64,000 nt of DNA, taken from assembly GCA_028095005.1 (NCBI GenBank), contig CM051462.1, positions 129,756,752 through 129,820,751 on the forward strand, in the 5' to 3' direction. The notes beneath the pieces are model-generated. The model ran no database searches. It saw only the letters and a list, made by a program, of their open reading frames with translations, and was not told the DNA's origin. Position numbers and translations under genes: made by a program. The first letter of the stretch is position 1. Each line of letters starts with the position of its first letter. Shown here piece by piece: positions 20,119-33,460 of this stretch. The stretch comes from Rhynchospora pubera. Its lineage: Eukaryota; Streptophyta; Magnoliopsida; Poales; Cyperaceae.

Positions 20119-21157
20119 TTGCAAGAAAAATATATTTTAAAAAAGATTTATTGTGCAAAATTTGACATGCATTTATGATAGGCCAAAATTAAACCTACAT
20201 TTATAAAATTTCAAAATTTTTTGACAACTTTTCCTATATCCATTTAAGCAGCATTTGCATTCATTCCTATATTTAATACAAACCAGTGCTCAATAATTCT
20301 CGGTACCAAAAACTAAAAGATAATTACGATTAAAATTGCAGGATGGAAAATATTAATATAGTATCAAATTCAATGTCTGTATATTCCATTAATTTGCTGG
20401 TCATAAGAGTATATCTTTTTTTGCGTCGATGCATAGCTGTTTATTACGTGTACACAATCACAATTATTGTAATTGCGGACATGTGGAGTTACGCCTTCAC
20501 AGACGTTTTATAGTAACAGAGCGGAGTTGCTTTTTATACGGTTTCAATTAGCAATTCAAGCTAATATGTACTGTTGGGACTAAAACACCCTTTGATTTTG
20601 TATTATATATTTTCTTGGAAAAACATAATGGAAAGATTAATTTTTAGTCTTTTTTTTTTACAGAATGAAAGATCTGTTACCGTAAATTTTGTTTACCATA
20701 ATCAAAACTTCTAAAATAACACTTCTTAACAACAAGCATCAAAATAATAGTAAAAATTTATAATTCTAAACTTATCTAATTAAGCAAGAAATTAATGATA
20801 GAAGTATGCAAATGTTGACAATTTGCACATAATTAAAAGTTCTCTTTAACGAGATAATGAAAATATTATATGTTTTGTTTAGCATTTTATATATAAGTAT
20901 AATGAAGATTTATTATCCATATTAATTAAATAATTATACTTAATAAAATAATATTAGTATAATGAAGTATTAAAAAGTGTGCGGAGAGGAAGTATTCAGA
21001 GGAGGAGTATATTTGCTATTTATAAAATTTTGGCGTGGATTGCAAAGGGGAGCGGTGAGAAAAGCACCTCCCAGTAACAGAAGGTTTTGAACGAATAAGT
21101 CATAGCATGTCTATACACAACACTTTGTGATGTATAATGTTGCTTATCTTTGGATAA
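20115..21157 (+). repeat. Local repeat, copy C (with MITE)
   Basis: Second unit of the tandem pair. Beyond the end of copy B it continues to match copy A (CACTTTGTGATG to TTGGATAA), so it keeps the original right border. Confidence 0.9.
20521..21072. mobile_element. Mutator-like MITE, duplicated copy
   Basis: Same element as 19459-20004 at the same position in the repeat, so it was present before the tandem duplication. Flanks AGTAACAGA (20512-20520) and AGTAACAGAA (21073-21082). Confidence 0.75.
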
Positions 21158-22080
21158 CATGTATATTTATAATTTGCGTCATACAAAAGAACTCATAATG
21201 GCAATGCCGATGAATACACAGTTTGAAACTTCGTTGCATGACAATGACAATCATGCTTCACATGTGGTACAAAAACAATGTCTATTTTTTCAAATTTTTT
21301 TTAGATGTATGTTAGTGAAAATTATATAAAAAATAAAATAAAATTTTTTGAAAGGGCATATACAAATCGAATTTTTATTTTTCCCTTAAATTTCAAACAA
21401 TGTTGGAGTTATGGATTAGATTCATACTATTTTTAACTTGTATATAAGTTTTACAGTACACAAATATTTACATTTTAATTAGTTTTTTTTTTTTAAAGTC
21501 TCTAGATGAGATGTTTTATAAAGCAAACATACATATAAAAAATGTAGAATAAAAAGCATTTGATACTAGAATACAAAAATACTATTCTAAACAACATCAA
21601 CCATAACTAGTATAAAAAACACATGCACTCATCCAAACACCACAGAAACTAAACACTAAACAATAGATTTTATTTTTTATTTTCTTTATACATCGTGCAT
21701 GCTAGTTGTGGATTATAGGCATATAATTTGTTTAAGGATCAATATGTGAATATAACTTGAACTTATGAATAGGATTAGGTTTGCCAAATTTTGTTTCACA
21801 ATCCTTCATTATAACACGCCCATTATAACACACCGTATTTTCCAAAAGGAGAAATAATAAATGAAATAGAACTACAATACATATATAAAAAGTTAAAAAC
21901 AACAAAGCTTCCTTAGGCAATAAAGAAAGTTCAAAATTAAAAAAGGTCTTTGAGAATTCAAAATGAATAATTATATCTAGTTACAAATTCATATTCATTT
22001 CCATGCCATGGTCCAGAGGCTAGATAAAACATGTCAAAATATTTAAATTTTCTTAGAAATCATTGTTCAAACTAGATTGT
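21158..22080. other. Intergenic, no gene seen
   Basis: AT-rich DNA downstream of the hAT-type gene. Short ORFs only, none with features I trust. Confidence 0.5.
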
Positions 22081-24251
22081 CTACCTTAAGCTCTGTTGTT
22101 GCATAATAAGTTTGTTGTTATGAATATATTCAATTTCACTGAGTTCTTGCTCGTCTGTATTGCTCATATTCAAAGAATACAACTTTTCAGAGATAGCCCG
22201 ATCAAGCTTGTATTTTGATGCCCCGCAACATGGCTGGCTCAACACTCTTATAGCTACTCGTTGTAACTCAGGAAATTTCTTGCCATGCCTCCTCCACCAC
22301 TCCACTGTACATGGTAGTAGTGTGATATAAGAAAAGGTAATGAGGTTTAATTGCAATGCAAATGTATTATGTAAATCAACATAGCATTCCCATATATAAA
22401 ATTAAATCCTTGCATCGCATCGATTATATATTAATTACGACCAATGAAGGCTTATTCAATAAAAAGCATAAAAAATAATGAAGACTTATTTAATAAAAAA
22501 AGTTTCTAATTTCTTAACGAATACTACTAAATAACTGAAATAAAAAATTATCTATAATTACCTGGTTGAATTGACACTGCTTCAGCTCTAACTTCATCAT
22601 CATCAAACGAACCTCCCTTGCCTCTATAAAGACTGTATTGGCCCCATAGCGTTGTTGCTTCATGAGAATCCCTTGCCATACCATCAATACACATCATTGC
22701 CTCCTTATCGACTATCTGATTATCAAAAGGTAGATACTTTGAGTAATATAGTGCTGGATTTAAGTAGTATCCAGCCGCGTGAAGATGACTCCTTTCAAAA
22801 TAGGTCTCCCATATAACATCAATTTCAAGTAGATAGTATTTCAAAACTTTGGTTCTCATTCTAGTTTGAGCTAGAGCAGCCTTGACAGCCTCTTTTGCCT
22901 GGCTTATGCATTCATACAAATAACCCATAGGAGATATTTCTTTCCCATAAATTTTATTTCGAGCATCAATTAATGGACCAGTCATCTTTACAACAAGTAA
23001 GGCACCAGTCCAAAATGATGGATCCACCGTTAATAATTCACGAATGTAAATACCCTCTGGCGTATTAGTCCATCTGGACGACATCCATTTTTGTGAGTTA
23101 AACATCTGTCTCAGATTATCTTTCTCTGAGACAACTTGATGAAGTGTTGTAAACATAGCAATGTGCTCCCAACAACAAGAATTAATACTAAATTTCTTAG
23201 TATGTATTTGATTGAAAAGAGATATATGGGTTTGTATAAAATTGGTGAATCCTTTTATTTGTGCTAATGCATCCTTCACTGGTTTCAAAGCAGCAATTTT
23301 TTCTAGCATATGATTGATAGAGTGATCTGCGCAGAAGCTTGGGGAAACACCTTTATACCTGGTCCCTAACTCACTTGCTGCATATTGCATGTAAAGTGAG
23401 TTGTCTTGGATTAGCAATTGCACTACTCTGTGTGCACCAACCTCTTCTACCACTTTTGCAAAAATATTGCATAGCCATTCTACATTGCACTTTTCATTTG
23501 TATACTCTAGAGATTTTAGGAAAAATGTCCCTACCTCACATGATACGAGAAAGTTCACGAATTTTCTTTCATTGTTAGATTTCAAGCTCCAACTATCCAC
23601 CATAATTGTACATCCTCCAATATCTGAGAAAGATAGCAACCTTGCAATATTGCATTGAATTTCTTGCACTTCTTGGGGAAGAATTTTTTTGGTGATTTGA
23701 TCATTTGTGGATACTCTAAACTCTGACCTTTCTGCCTCCCTTATTAATGCACTTTTAAAATGCTGGTGGTTTGTTATGAAAATATTTTCTTTTTTATTTC
23801 TTACTTCCTGCCTAATTGTTGGTGGTAATTGTATTCCTTCTACTACTTCCACAGGTGAACCACTCAGCCCGCTACTACATGTATTGCCATGTATCAACCT
23901 TGGACTAGAAAATTGCAAACTTTTTCCCTTATTTGGACAGCTCTTTCTAGATTCTATCGTAACATTAGAAGATTCACTGGTTTTGCGCTTGATGGGAGGT
24001 TGAAGAGGCTTATTCTCTCCCAATATTCTAAGGAGTCTTGAACTTGTAATGTTACCTTTAATGAGTAGGTTCTTCACATCTGTGGGGACTTTTTCACATG
24101 GAAGAATGTTGCTCCCATTACCAACTATGTGTTGCTTTAGATGGCTAAAATCAGGCAGCACTTTCTCACAATAGGTGCATTTGGCTCTCTTAATTGATTC
24201 ATTAACTTCATGGTCCTCGATGGATAAATTGATCTCCTTATGTATATTCAT
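22081..24251 (-). CDS. BED zinc finger / DUF659 hAT-type transposase-like protein
   Basis: Two exons join in phase: 24251-22562 and 22304-22081 (donor CCAG|GTAATT, acceptor GTACAG|TGGAG), 637 aa. Near the N-terminus a BED-type finger has C25, C28, H41 and C52. A DUF659-like region follows (about 175-320, with GCTIMVDSW, then VVEEVGAHRVVQLL). Next is the linker FWTGALLVV..MTGPLIDA and, in exon 2, the start of the hAT dimerisation region (WWRRHGKKFPELQRVAIRVL). In the family the DUF659 core is part of the RNase H-like fold. Here SDGW reads VDSW, the usual CAAH reads CADH, and the conserved end of the dimerisation region (usually C-R-NWS-F) is missing. It could be a decaying transposase or a host-adopted protein. 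I did not find flanking TIRs with an 8-bp duplication. A leader exon further upstream is possible, since ATG 24251 follows TGTGCAG. Confidence 0.8.
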
Positions 24252-25594
24252 CCTGCACATAATTTACATGTGACATGATTGTAGTATATCTTTGGACAAT
24301 TCTAATGTTAAATAGAACAACATTCAAGTAAATAATTTTTTAATAACGTGACTTAGGATTTATGAAAAAAAATTATCTTATTTTGACTGGCAACATTAAA
24401 ATTATTTCTTGTTGGAAAATTTTTCATATAATCTATCTGTTATTAGATGTATGTCTAAAATTTTGTGACATGCTATTTTCTCAATTTCTTTATACAATAT
24501 TTTCTAAACCAATTCAAAATATTTTCCTTTCTACGTCTTTCTATCTTTTCTTCCTTAACCAACTTACCTAATTTAAAAACCTCCTATGAATTATGATTAA
24601 ATAATTTTAAATTTTAAAAAATTGATCTGTGACGTAAAAATAATTTTAGTTGTACAAAACTATTTCCAAAACTATTTCCTTAACCTACATGTATTGACAA
24701 ATTAGTATCGGATCAATGTTGCATGTTAATTATACTAAAGAAAAATTATCAAATAAATTTGCACCCTCCTCTCATTATCCAAGGAATTGAGAAAAAGAAT
24801 CAAATAGTGCGAGAGACAAAGTTACATCAAGCTAGCTTGCAAATTCAAATAAGATCCAACTTAATCTATTATATTTTTGTAATTAAAAGCTGTGGCAATA
24901 AAATATGTCGAACAATTTGTACAATTGGGGATTGTGCTTGAAAAATTAGAATCTTCCATCAAGCAATAATTTAGAAAACAATTACTATATTTCATAGATA
25001 AGGCATACCTAAAAGGGAGTTCGCAAGGTCTTCAAGACAATGATAAATTATATGCTCGAATAGAGGTAAAAGAGAAAATATTTTTCCCTTTTTTGAGCAA
25101 AGGAGGAATTGATAGGGAATGGAGATTTGCGGAGTTTGGACTTGTTTACTTAATAGTGGAGATAGAAGTCTTTTCCGAGAGGATAATTTACTGGGCTAAA
25201 TGGTTGAAAGGGTTATCGAATTCGGTATAGCATCACTAATCCGAAGTCCGCGGAATTCAATGGTTCCACAAAATCACTAACTAAGTAATTATTGTAGTTA
25301 CCAATACAATATTTCTTGTTTCCCTCTTATATTATTTATTATTATTGCCAATAAGTCACATTTTTCAAAAGATGAAAATAATCTTTGGAAACAAAAAAAA
25401 CACATTATATATTTTCTTATATTTTATAATGAAACAGAGTCTAATTTTAACCAAAAAATTTCTATTTAATTATGTCGGTATTTTTAAATTTTATTTTTTT
25501 AATATTTTAATATCTAGAATTCAAAAGGCAAATCCAAATAATGATTTTTTATTATTATTAAAATTGAAAAACTAGAAAAAATAATATAATGTGA
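24252..25594. other. Intergenic, no gene seen
   Basis: Upstream of the hAT-type gene. On the minus strand CCCTTTTAG|GTATGCC near 25008 looks like an exon end and could be a leader exon for that gene. Otherwise AT-rich without a recognisable feature. Confidence 0.4.
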
Positions 25595-25700
25595 AATACA
25601 ATGTATGTATATTTCAATAATTTGCAGGTCATAAGTATACATTACTTGTGCAATACACAGTTGTCTATTACGTGTACAAATGTGGACACGCGGCACATCG
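25595..25700 (+). repeat. Decayed partial copy of the local repeat
   Basis: Keeps the order of copies A-C (GTATATTTC-AATAATTTGCAGGTCATAAG, then TTACGTGTACA, then TGTGGACA) with many changes. It ends about 65 bases before the left inverted end at 25765. Confidence 0.5.
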
Positions 25701-25764
25701 TTCTTTTTAGGATTTTATAAGGTAAAATAAAATTGGTAATTGGTGTTTACCATCACCTTACTTC

Positions 25765-27376
25765 CCATCCAACCATCCACAGAGGCGCGCTACCATCCTT
25801 TTGGCCCAGCGTCTGGCCCATTTTTATTACATCGCGTGTTTTAAACATCGCTTCGCAGCACTGGACGACTCCATTTGGCTCTGTTCATTTGAATTACAAT
25901 TTCATAAACCAAACCACCTGCTTCTTCAGAGGCGATCTCCTTCCTTCCTCCATTTGGCGACAAGAATTCTGATAGAGGAAGAGTTGCAATGGCGAATACT
26001 TATTGAATTCTTTTCCGATTAGTAAAAAAATCATGGTAATTGTGATCTGTATTTTCTTCTTTTCGACTTTCTTTGTGCATATCTCCTCTTCTCCATTGGA
26101 TTTCATCAAAAAGTAGTTTCAATTGATTTCTGATGTGCGATTCATACACAATTACTTGATCTTATCATCAAGCGTTGAAACTTTGGTGATTTGTTATACA
26201 ATTGTTGGTTCTGTATTGATCTTGTGCCATTGATTCGAAAGCTTTGACAATTCTTCAAAAATGTCAGGATCAGGTTAGTAATTCATGATCCTTTGAGTTA
26301 TTTCTACAATTAATGTCTGGATCGATTCTCTGATCAAGAGATTTCTAATATTTTCTTTCGCAATTGGATTGATTCTCAAACTCAGTACTGTCGCGCTCCG
26401 ACCACCAGAGGAGTCAAGAAGCCACACAGGTACAGGTACAGTCCGATCTATTTTTCAAATTAAGGATAATTTGATAGGTTTAGTATTATTGTCGCACTGT
26501 AATTCATGTGTATTTATACAAATGTTCAATTAGCTGCTTCAGTTGTTATATTACATGCATCTAGGGATTACTTGTGCAAATATTTACTTACTTCAAATTT
26601 TGCACAAAGAATGTGTTAGATACTGCAAATCTTACTTTAAATGACAAATTAAGGGATCATGTGTTCCATTATTAGAAATTATTTTCTGCGTAAAGTTACC
26701 TTAAAGATTATTTAGTATTGAATTGTGATCTATTTGTCAGATTAAGGGATCATGTTGTTAACACTTTACATGTGTATTTGTATTCATATTATGCAAGTTT
26801 GGGTTGCGCTTTGATCAAGTTGGTGTGGTGTTGTGTGTTTATTCTTCACAAGCATTAGATTTTTAGCAAACTGAACATGTGTCCTAATAATTGTATGAAT
26901 TGCGATTGTATTATCTTGTTGATTGGTTATAATTTGTATTGTTTTGGATTGTTAAAACTAACCATGATGTATTAGGGATCATATTACTGTTATTTTTTAT
27001 GGATCATATTAATATTTTATTTTTAAACTGGTTATTGTCATATTAATAAGCTATCAAATTGAACATATAATGCATGTTAAATCATCCGTTGTGCTAACAA
27101 AATACTAAATATTTATGTATTTTCTCCAAATTTGACGGCTGAATGCGTGAAAAAAGGATATAAAATCATTAATATGTCATTTTATACATATATTAAACTA
27201 AACACTTAACACAAATTAAGCCATCTCTTGATGTATTTAGATCAAAAAACTGTTCAACAATTATCTCATCCCTTAAAGCATCAATCAAAACATGAAATGC
27301 TGACATCATCACGTGGCGCGCTGACGTCATCGCGTGAAACTGGGCCTGGGCGCTGGGTCGTTGGATGGTTGGATGG
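25765..27376. mobile_element. Possible Pack-type element with inverted ends
   Basis: CCATCCAACCATCCA at 25765-25779 is repeated inverted at 27362-27376. A second block pairs inside (left GCCCAGCGTCTGGCCCA, right in reverse complement ACCCAGCGCCCAGGCCCA). Between them is a histone H3.3 exon fragment preceded by gene-like sequence. I see no clear target duplication, so the class (hAT, Mutator or other) is open. Confidence 0.45.
26395..26436 (+). pseudogene. Histone H3.3 exon fragment
   Basis: Fourteen codons read APTTRGVKKPHRYR, matching histone H3 residues 29-42 with only G33 changed to R. T31 and Y41 are the marks of plant H3.3 rather than H3.1. The match stops abruptly on both sides: upstream is CTCAAACTCAG, like an intron acceptor, and downstream GTACAG. 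No other H3 exon is present nearby, so this is a gene fragment, not a working histone gene. Confidence 0.75.
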
Positions 27377-29109
27377 TTTGTATCATTTCCGAAAAAAATT
27401 AGCAAGATTGGGATTACAAGACTTTTAATTGCATTGCTAATTGTATTCTTTTTGCAGAAGTAAATAACTCTTTTTTTATATTTTGATCAATTTCTTTTAG
27501 TTTGCATAGAATAAAATTAAAATTCTCTCGCTTCATTTATGGACATCTTTGATAAATTGTGAATAACTAAGCACATGACGTGCTGGTCTGATTCAACATG
27601 AAAGGAAAATTCCATTTGTTAACTTGACATATCCCCACTACTTATAAAAACAACAATTCAAAAATCTATCTAATTTTGAGTCGAAAAGTGCATCCAATTC
27701 TTGATTACAAATAATATGGTTCATTAATTATTATAATCTAATTTGATCAAGGGTGTAGATTTAATTTCATAATGAAAAAATTGCGCCCTTCGCTTAGACT
27801 GGATATTAGAATGGAAATAATACTAATGCAGAGTTCTTTTCATCCCATTAATATAATTCTTTTTATTTAGTCAATCTGAATTAATACGAATGAGACAAAA
27901 TTAGAAAATATAAAAAACATGATTTTTTTTTTAAAAAAAAATATGCATGATTGAAACATACAATTTACGCATTGTACTAGTAATTACTAGAGAGAAATGC
28001 ACAAAATGATTGCTTTATAAATTATATTATCCCTACTATTTATAAAAGCAACCATAAAAAATTGGAACAATTTCACTAGAGGGTGGAAACAATAGTTATA
28101 TCAATTATGGACTATTGATTTATGTGATCTGATCTGATGTGTGGTCTAGATGTTGATTTCAGATAAAAGACCAGACTCTTCGACAGAAAAGAGTAAGGTG
28201 GTGTTTGATCTATTTTTTTTTAAAATATATCCACCTACATTGCTGTAATACAATAAGATATTTTTATTGTCTAATATTATTTTGATTTTTTTTATTTGCT
28301 CACATATTGAAGGCATCTTTTGCTAATTTCTTAGACACATTAAATATATATTTTTAAAATAGAGAAAGAAAATTAGAAACATAAGTATTCGATCATGTTA
28401 AAACAAAATAATTTCGAACTTATTGTATATTTATTATATAATTGAACTGAAGTAACAAGGTTACAGGAAAGGTCATGGAAGCTTCACTGGGGAAACCGTT
28501 AAAGGCTCAAAGCTATCACCTCACGAAAGGAAGCGCGCGATTCATTCCACCCAACGTTCTACCTAGGACCACTTTTTTTATTTTCGGTGTCTATTTTGCA
28601 TTTATACCCTTCTTAAGTTCTATATTTTTCATTTGTTAGCAAATGATGTTTTTCTCCAATTCAATTCCTATGGTACAGTTATTTATTTATTTTTAGGATG
28701 TAATTAAGTAATTATAACCAGTGAATACTCTCGTGTTTACTTAATTTATTACCAGATTTTAGCGTAAAAAAATTACTATGTCCTTAAAAATAAAATAAAA
28801 TAAACATACTTCAGACCTATTAAACAGTTTCGTATTGGTATGAACGCATATTTTTCCGGATATAAATAAGCAGTTTAATATAAATTGAATACAAAAAAAA
28901 TTATGAAAAAAATAGAAGTAACGATATATATACAAAAAAAAATTGTGAAAAAAAAGTTTTTTAAGTAACGATATTGATTAAATTAATGGTAACGAAAGAA
29001 AGGGAAAAGTTATGATAATTAGAACGGAAGTTAAACGTGAAAAAATAACTTATGTCATGTTATAAACTAAAATCGGAAAAGTTGCAACGAGGTAATCCCT
29101 CTATTTAAA
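27377..29109. other. Intergenic, no gene seen
   Basis: AT-rich. A GC-richer patch at 28460-28570 looks gene-like but gives no recognisable protein. The right part should hold the CAX promoter; I see no convincing single TATA box. Confidence 0.45.
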
Positions 29110-29436
29110 TTTTAAATTTAAGAGGAGTTGGTGCACACTTTTTCTGCTCTTTGTCCAGACCTAGAGCAGCGAAGCCACCTGTTCAGTATTTCGTAAGGCA
29201 AGCAAGCCATCTCACATACAAGTTCAACAATGCCCTTTCCTCTTTCAATTCATATCCCACTCTCTGTTTATTATTTCTTTCTCTCTATCCTGAAAACTTA
29301 GGCTGTGAGCATGTGACTGCCAAGTCTTTCATTTCTATTTCTCTCTCTCGGAGTCAGTTATTCAGTTCTTATTCCTCTAATCATTCCAATATCTTAATTA
29401 GTTTATCGGTCAGAATCTTAGATTAATATAATCAAG

Positions 29437-32400
29437 ATGGAAAGTAATATCATGAGTCAACCTTCCCAGGTACGCATCTGCATTAATCTATCATATTTTA
29501 TGTTTTTTTTCGATCTTACTTTTATCCTCCCTGTCGTCATGTTCTTATCCTGCAATACCAAATTATAATGATTCCATTTCTGTATTTTGTTCACTTAGTT
29601 TCTTGTTAATCAAATAGAACATGCATTTCTGGTTAAAGTATAAAATTTCTTAAATTATTTGGCAAGAACTTTATGCGAAGTTACCACTCATCAGTTAAGA
29701 GTTTTCTAGGAATGATCAACGACTTGCAAACCTGAGCCAATTTCAAACTTGTCAGCATGTTATGGTTCAATGCATAATATATAAGCACTTCTCATCTTAA
29801 TTTTGTTGAGAGATACTCCTTATTAATCCATTCTATCATAGTTCCTCACATAATGACATAGTAGTTGAATGCATACCACGTTTACTAAACTTATTGGTTG
29901 CCTGTACAAAAATGTAATGCAAATCATATCAAAAAATCAGGAAAACGACCTGCCATGGTTATGATATAATGATATGAATTGCATTTGGGCAAATTTAGCT
30001 CTTAGAATTTGATACATGTACACAAAGTTTTGCTGGATTCATCATACTTCCTCGTTTTTAAAAGGGAAAAAAAAATAAAATAGGATTCGTCTCTATCCCT
30101 ATAGAACCTGAGTATCACATATATGCCCCTGATTTCTGTAACACCATAGATATTCCTTCAACGTCACTGAACATCACACATACTGGTAAAAAGCATGTCA
30201 TCTAGAATTCAACTTGGGTCTGGGGCTTTTTTTCTTCGACAGAAGAATTCTTTGTTGTTTCTAACTTTCTTCAGCTTCTGTTAATCTTCTGTTAATATAT
30301 CCTTCAGTCCAATCCATTAGTATGATAAAATAAAGTAAGGCCATGAATGCTGATCTATTTTTTTATTTTAGGATCAAGGCATTCCCTCAAGAAGAAGATG
30401 CTATAGATTTTCAAGTCAAAGAATTTGGCGAAGCATTAAAGCAGTTATATTTTCATCTAAGATCAATGTACTTATCCCTTTTGGTCCAGTGGCCATTGTG
30501 GTGCATTACGTGCATAATCATGTGCGCTTTCTATCTCTCTTGCTGTTTTATTTGTTTTTAATTGATTTTTATGAAGTTCAGGAAATTCTTTCCGATAACA
30601 TTTGTGTTTCTGCAAAATGTAGGGATCAGTGTTTTTCTTGAGCTTGTTAGGAATAATTCCTTTAGCAGAGAGACTTGGATTTGCCACTGAGTAAGACATC
30701 CCATGATGATTTTCTATTATTCTTGTGCTTAATAATTACAATGAAGATTTTGTGTACTTGACCATTGGAAGAAAGGGACATGTACATCGTGTTCTTGCTC
30801 GTAATCATAATTACATATATATCAATTGGTTGATTGCTCGAATGATAATTACATATACAATTGGTTTGATTTCCTATTACAAGTTTTTAACTCTGCTTTG
30901 TGCCCATACCCACACTTGCAGGCAGCTATCACTCTTCACAGGACCAACAGGTTTCTTATTGAATTCTTCTTGTTAACTTATATTTACACTATTGATTTCT
31001 ACAACAATGATATATTAGATGCAAATTATTGTTCAGTCCTGTAAAGTGCCAAGCTTATCCTTTAATGTAGTTTGCACTTGCAAGCTCTGCATCAATTTGC
31101 CAAATTTAATTTGCCAATAAATCATACATGATGCAGTGGGGGCTCTTTTAAATGCAAGTTTTGGAAATGCAACAGAACTGATAATATCAATCCAGGCTAT
31201 GAGAAATGGAATGCTTAGGATAGTTCAACAATCTCTTCTCGGATCAGTTCTCTCTAACATGTTGCTCGTTCTTGGTTGTGCTCTTTTTGCTGGTGGAATC
31301 CGACACAAGAACAAGGTCCAGATTTTCAATGAGGTACATACTATGTACTTGTACGATTGCATGTCTTGATTATTCTTTCCCTTTCTTTTTTTTTAATGTT
31401 TTGTATGTCGAACATTCTGATCAGGGCAGTTTAATAACAGGTTATAGAAGTTTATATGTTTGATTAATCCTTGATTAACATATGTTATATTTTATTACAA
31501 AGTTTTAAATTCTTCCAATTAGAAATCTTGTCTGAGTTCAACTCTACTAGGCAGTCAACTTTTTCTGTTTTTTATATGTTCCTGAAGTATATATTGTTCA
31601 AATTCAATACATAAAATAAAAATAATAAGTTCAAAATTTTGAATTTCTTGTAATACAGAGAGATGCAGGTTTGAACTCTGGAATGCTAATGGTGGCACTG
31701 ATGGGAATGCTCTCTCCAACTGTGCTTCACTACACCAATACTGAAATTCAGTCCGGCAAATCTGAACTAGTTCTTTCAAGATTCACGAGTTGCCTACTGC
31801 TTCTTGCTTATGCTGCTTATCTATTTTATCAGATCAAATACCAGCCTACTGATCCTTCTTCTAATCAGGTTTAGCTAAATGTCCATAATTATCACAATTA
31901 TTTTTCTGAAATGAAAGATTTTTGCCGCCACTGAACAGTACATATAACCAATAGGCACCAAGCCTGGCTGTATATTTTAGATACATTGTCGGTAAACTAA
32001 CAATAATTTTGGTATCAACGGAATGTTCTATTAGAAGACCAGACCAAACATCAACAGAGTTTAGTTACTGACACCGATACTGATACTGATTGTTCTGAAT
32101 ATTACAAAGGAAGAAATTCAGAACGAAGAGAAAGAAGAGGCTGTACTCGTTTCAAAGTGGGAATGCATCACCTGGCTTGTCGTGTTCACTGTTTCAATTT
32201 CTGTTCTCTCTGATTACTTGGTTGATGCGATTGAGGTAATAGTAATATTGTATATTTCTTTTGCATTCTACTTTTCTTAATTGTTATTTCTTCCTCTTCT
32301 ATCTAATTCCTTCCATCGTATTTCGGTCACATGTATAGGGGGCTTCAAGGTCGTGGAATATACCAATTGCATTTATAAGTGTAGTTTTGCTACCAATTGT

Positions 32401-33460
32401 TGGGAACGCAGCAGAGCATGCAGGTGCCATCATGTTTGCCATAAATGATAAGCTTGTATGCATACATTAATCCTATAATAATTCCCTATTGTCATATTTT
32501 CTCTACAATTCCTTTCTTTTTCCCAAAGAAATTGGTCCTTTGTTCCTTTCCCTTTTTGAATTTGTCAGCTTATATACTAAGAATCATTCTTGTCTGCTTC
32601 ATTCAGGATATAAGCCTTGGAGTTGCACTAGGGTCAGCAACACAAATATCCATGTTTTTGGTAGGTTTTCCTCCACATCTCATTCATATTCTTTACTTTT
32701 GCAACAACAAAAAGAACCTAGACCGAACCCATGAATCTTGAATACTATGCAAGCTGTTAAAGGTGCTCGCTTTATATTCACCTTGACAGTATCAGGGTTT
32801 TAACAGGTTTATACAAACTCGACTAGAAATGAAGGCATATGGGCCTTGGGCCTTATCCAGCTGAAGAGAGGAAACTATCATCTCAAACTCAGATTAAATT
32901 AAATAGCTTTGAAAATACACCCATGGTTGGAACAGTAGTAGTGATCATAGAATAGCTTATTACGTGTTTTTGACAAGTGATAATATTTAATGTGCTTAAT
33001 TAGAGAATACTGCATGCAGAGACCATTGTGTGTATTGATAGGATGGGTGATGGGGAAGACAATGGACTTGAATTTTAAATTGTTTGAGACAGCTGTTCTC
33101 TTTCTCACTGTCGTTCTTGTGGCCTTTATGCTTCAGGTAACCTTCCATTTGTAGCAACGTCAGCAGCTATACCCATGCCAGCATATTACCATTTGGTACC
33201 AGATAGTGTATATTAACTGCTTTTATTGTTTGTTTATTTTACTTTGGTGTATCAGGATGGGACATCAAATTACCTCAAAGGACTTTTGCTCGTAATATGC
33301 TACTTTGTTGTAGCTGCCAGTTTCTATGTACATGTTGATGCTACTTCAGCTGGTTAGTTTCTTTTTTGTACAGTTTCAAATATTTGAACATAGTATATGC
33401 AAAAACTGTATCTTATTCAAACTTTTTCCTTTTGCAGACAATAAACTTCCCCAGGGATAG
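29437..33460 (+). CDS. CAX: Vacuolar cation/H+ exchanger (CAX family, type I)
   Basis: Twelve coding exons join in phase to 406 aa: 29437-29469, 30372-30521, 30623-30690, 30922-30950, 31137-31333, 31659-31868, 32110-32235, 32339-32455, 32607-32660, 33020-33136, 33256-33352, 33438-33460. The two CAX signature repeats are present: GNATELIISI in exon 5 and GNAAEHAGAIMF in exon 8, followed by LGVALGSATQISMF. These line the ion path in the family. An acidic loop (EEIQNEEKEE, exon 7) separates the two halves. About eleven membrane helices are expected. CAX proteins move Ca2+ (some also Mn2+) into the vacuole in exchange for H+. Motifs such as SSKINVLIPFGP and VQQSLLGSVLSNMLLVLG fit the CAX2/CAX5-like subgroup best. 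The N-terminus is short. At the exon 9/10 join, Arg stands where relatives usually have Ile. The leader begins near 29110. It is convergent with the MYB-CC gene. Confidence 0.92.

Noticed and set aside
24362..25575. Several 60-80 codon open frames upstream of the hAT-type gene
   Set aside because: Lys/Ile/Phe-rich chance frames in AT-rich DNA.
28460..28570. GC-richer patch that looks like an exon
   Set aside because: No frame gave a recognisable protein and no matching neighbour exon was found.
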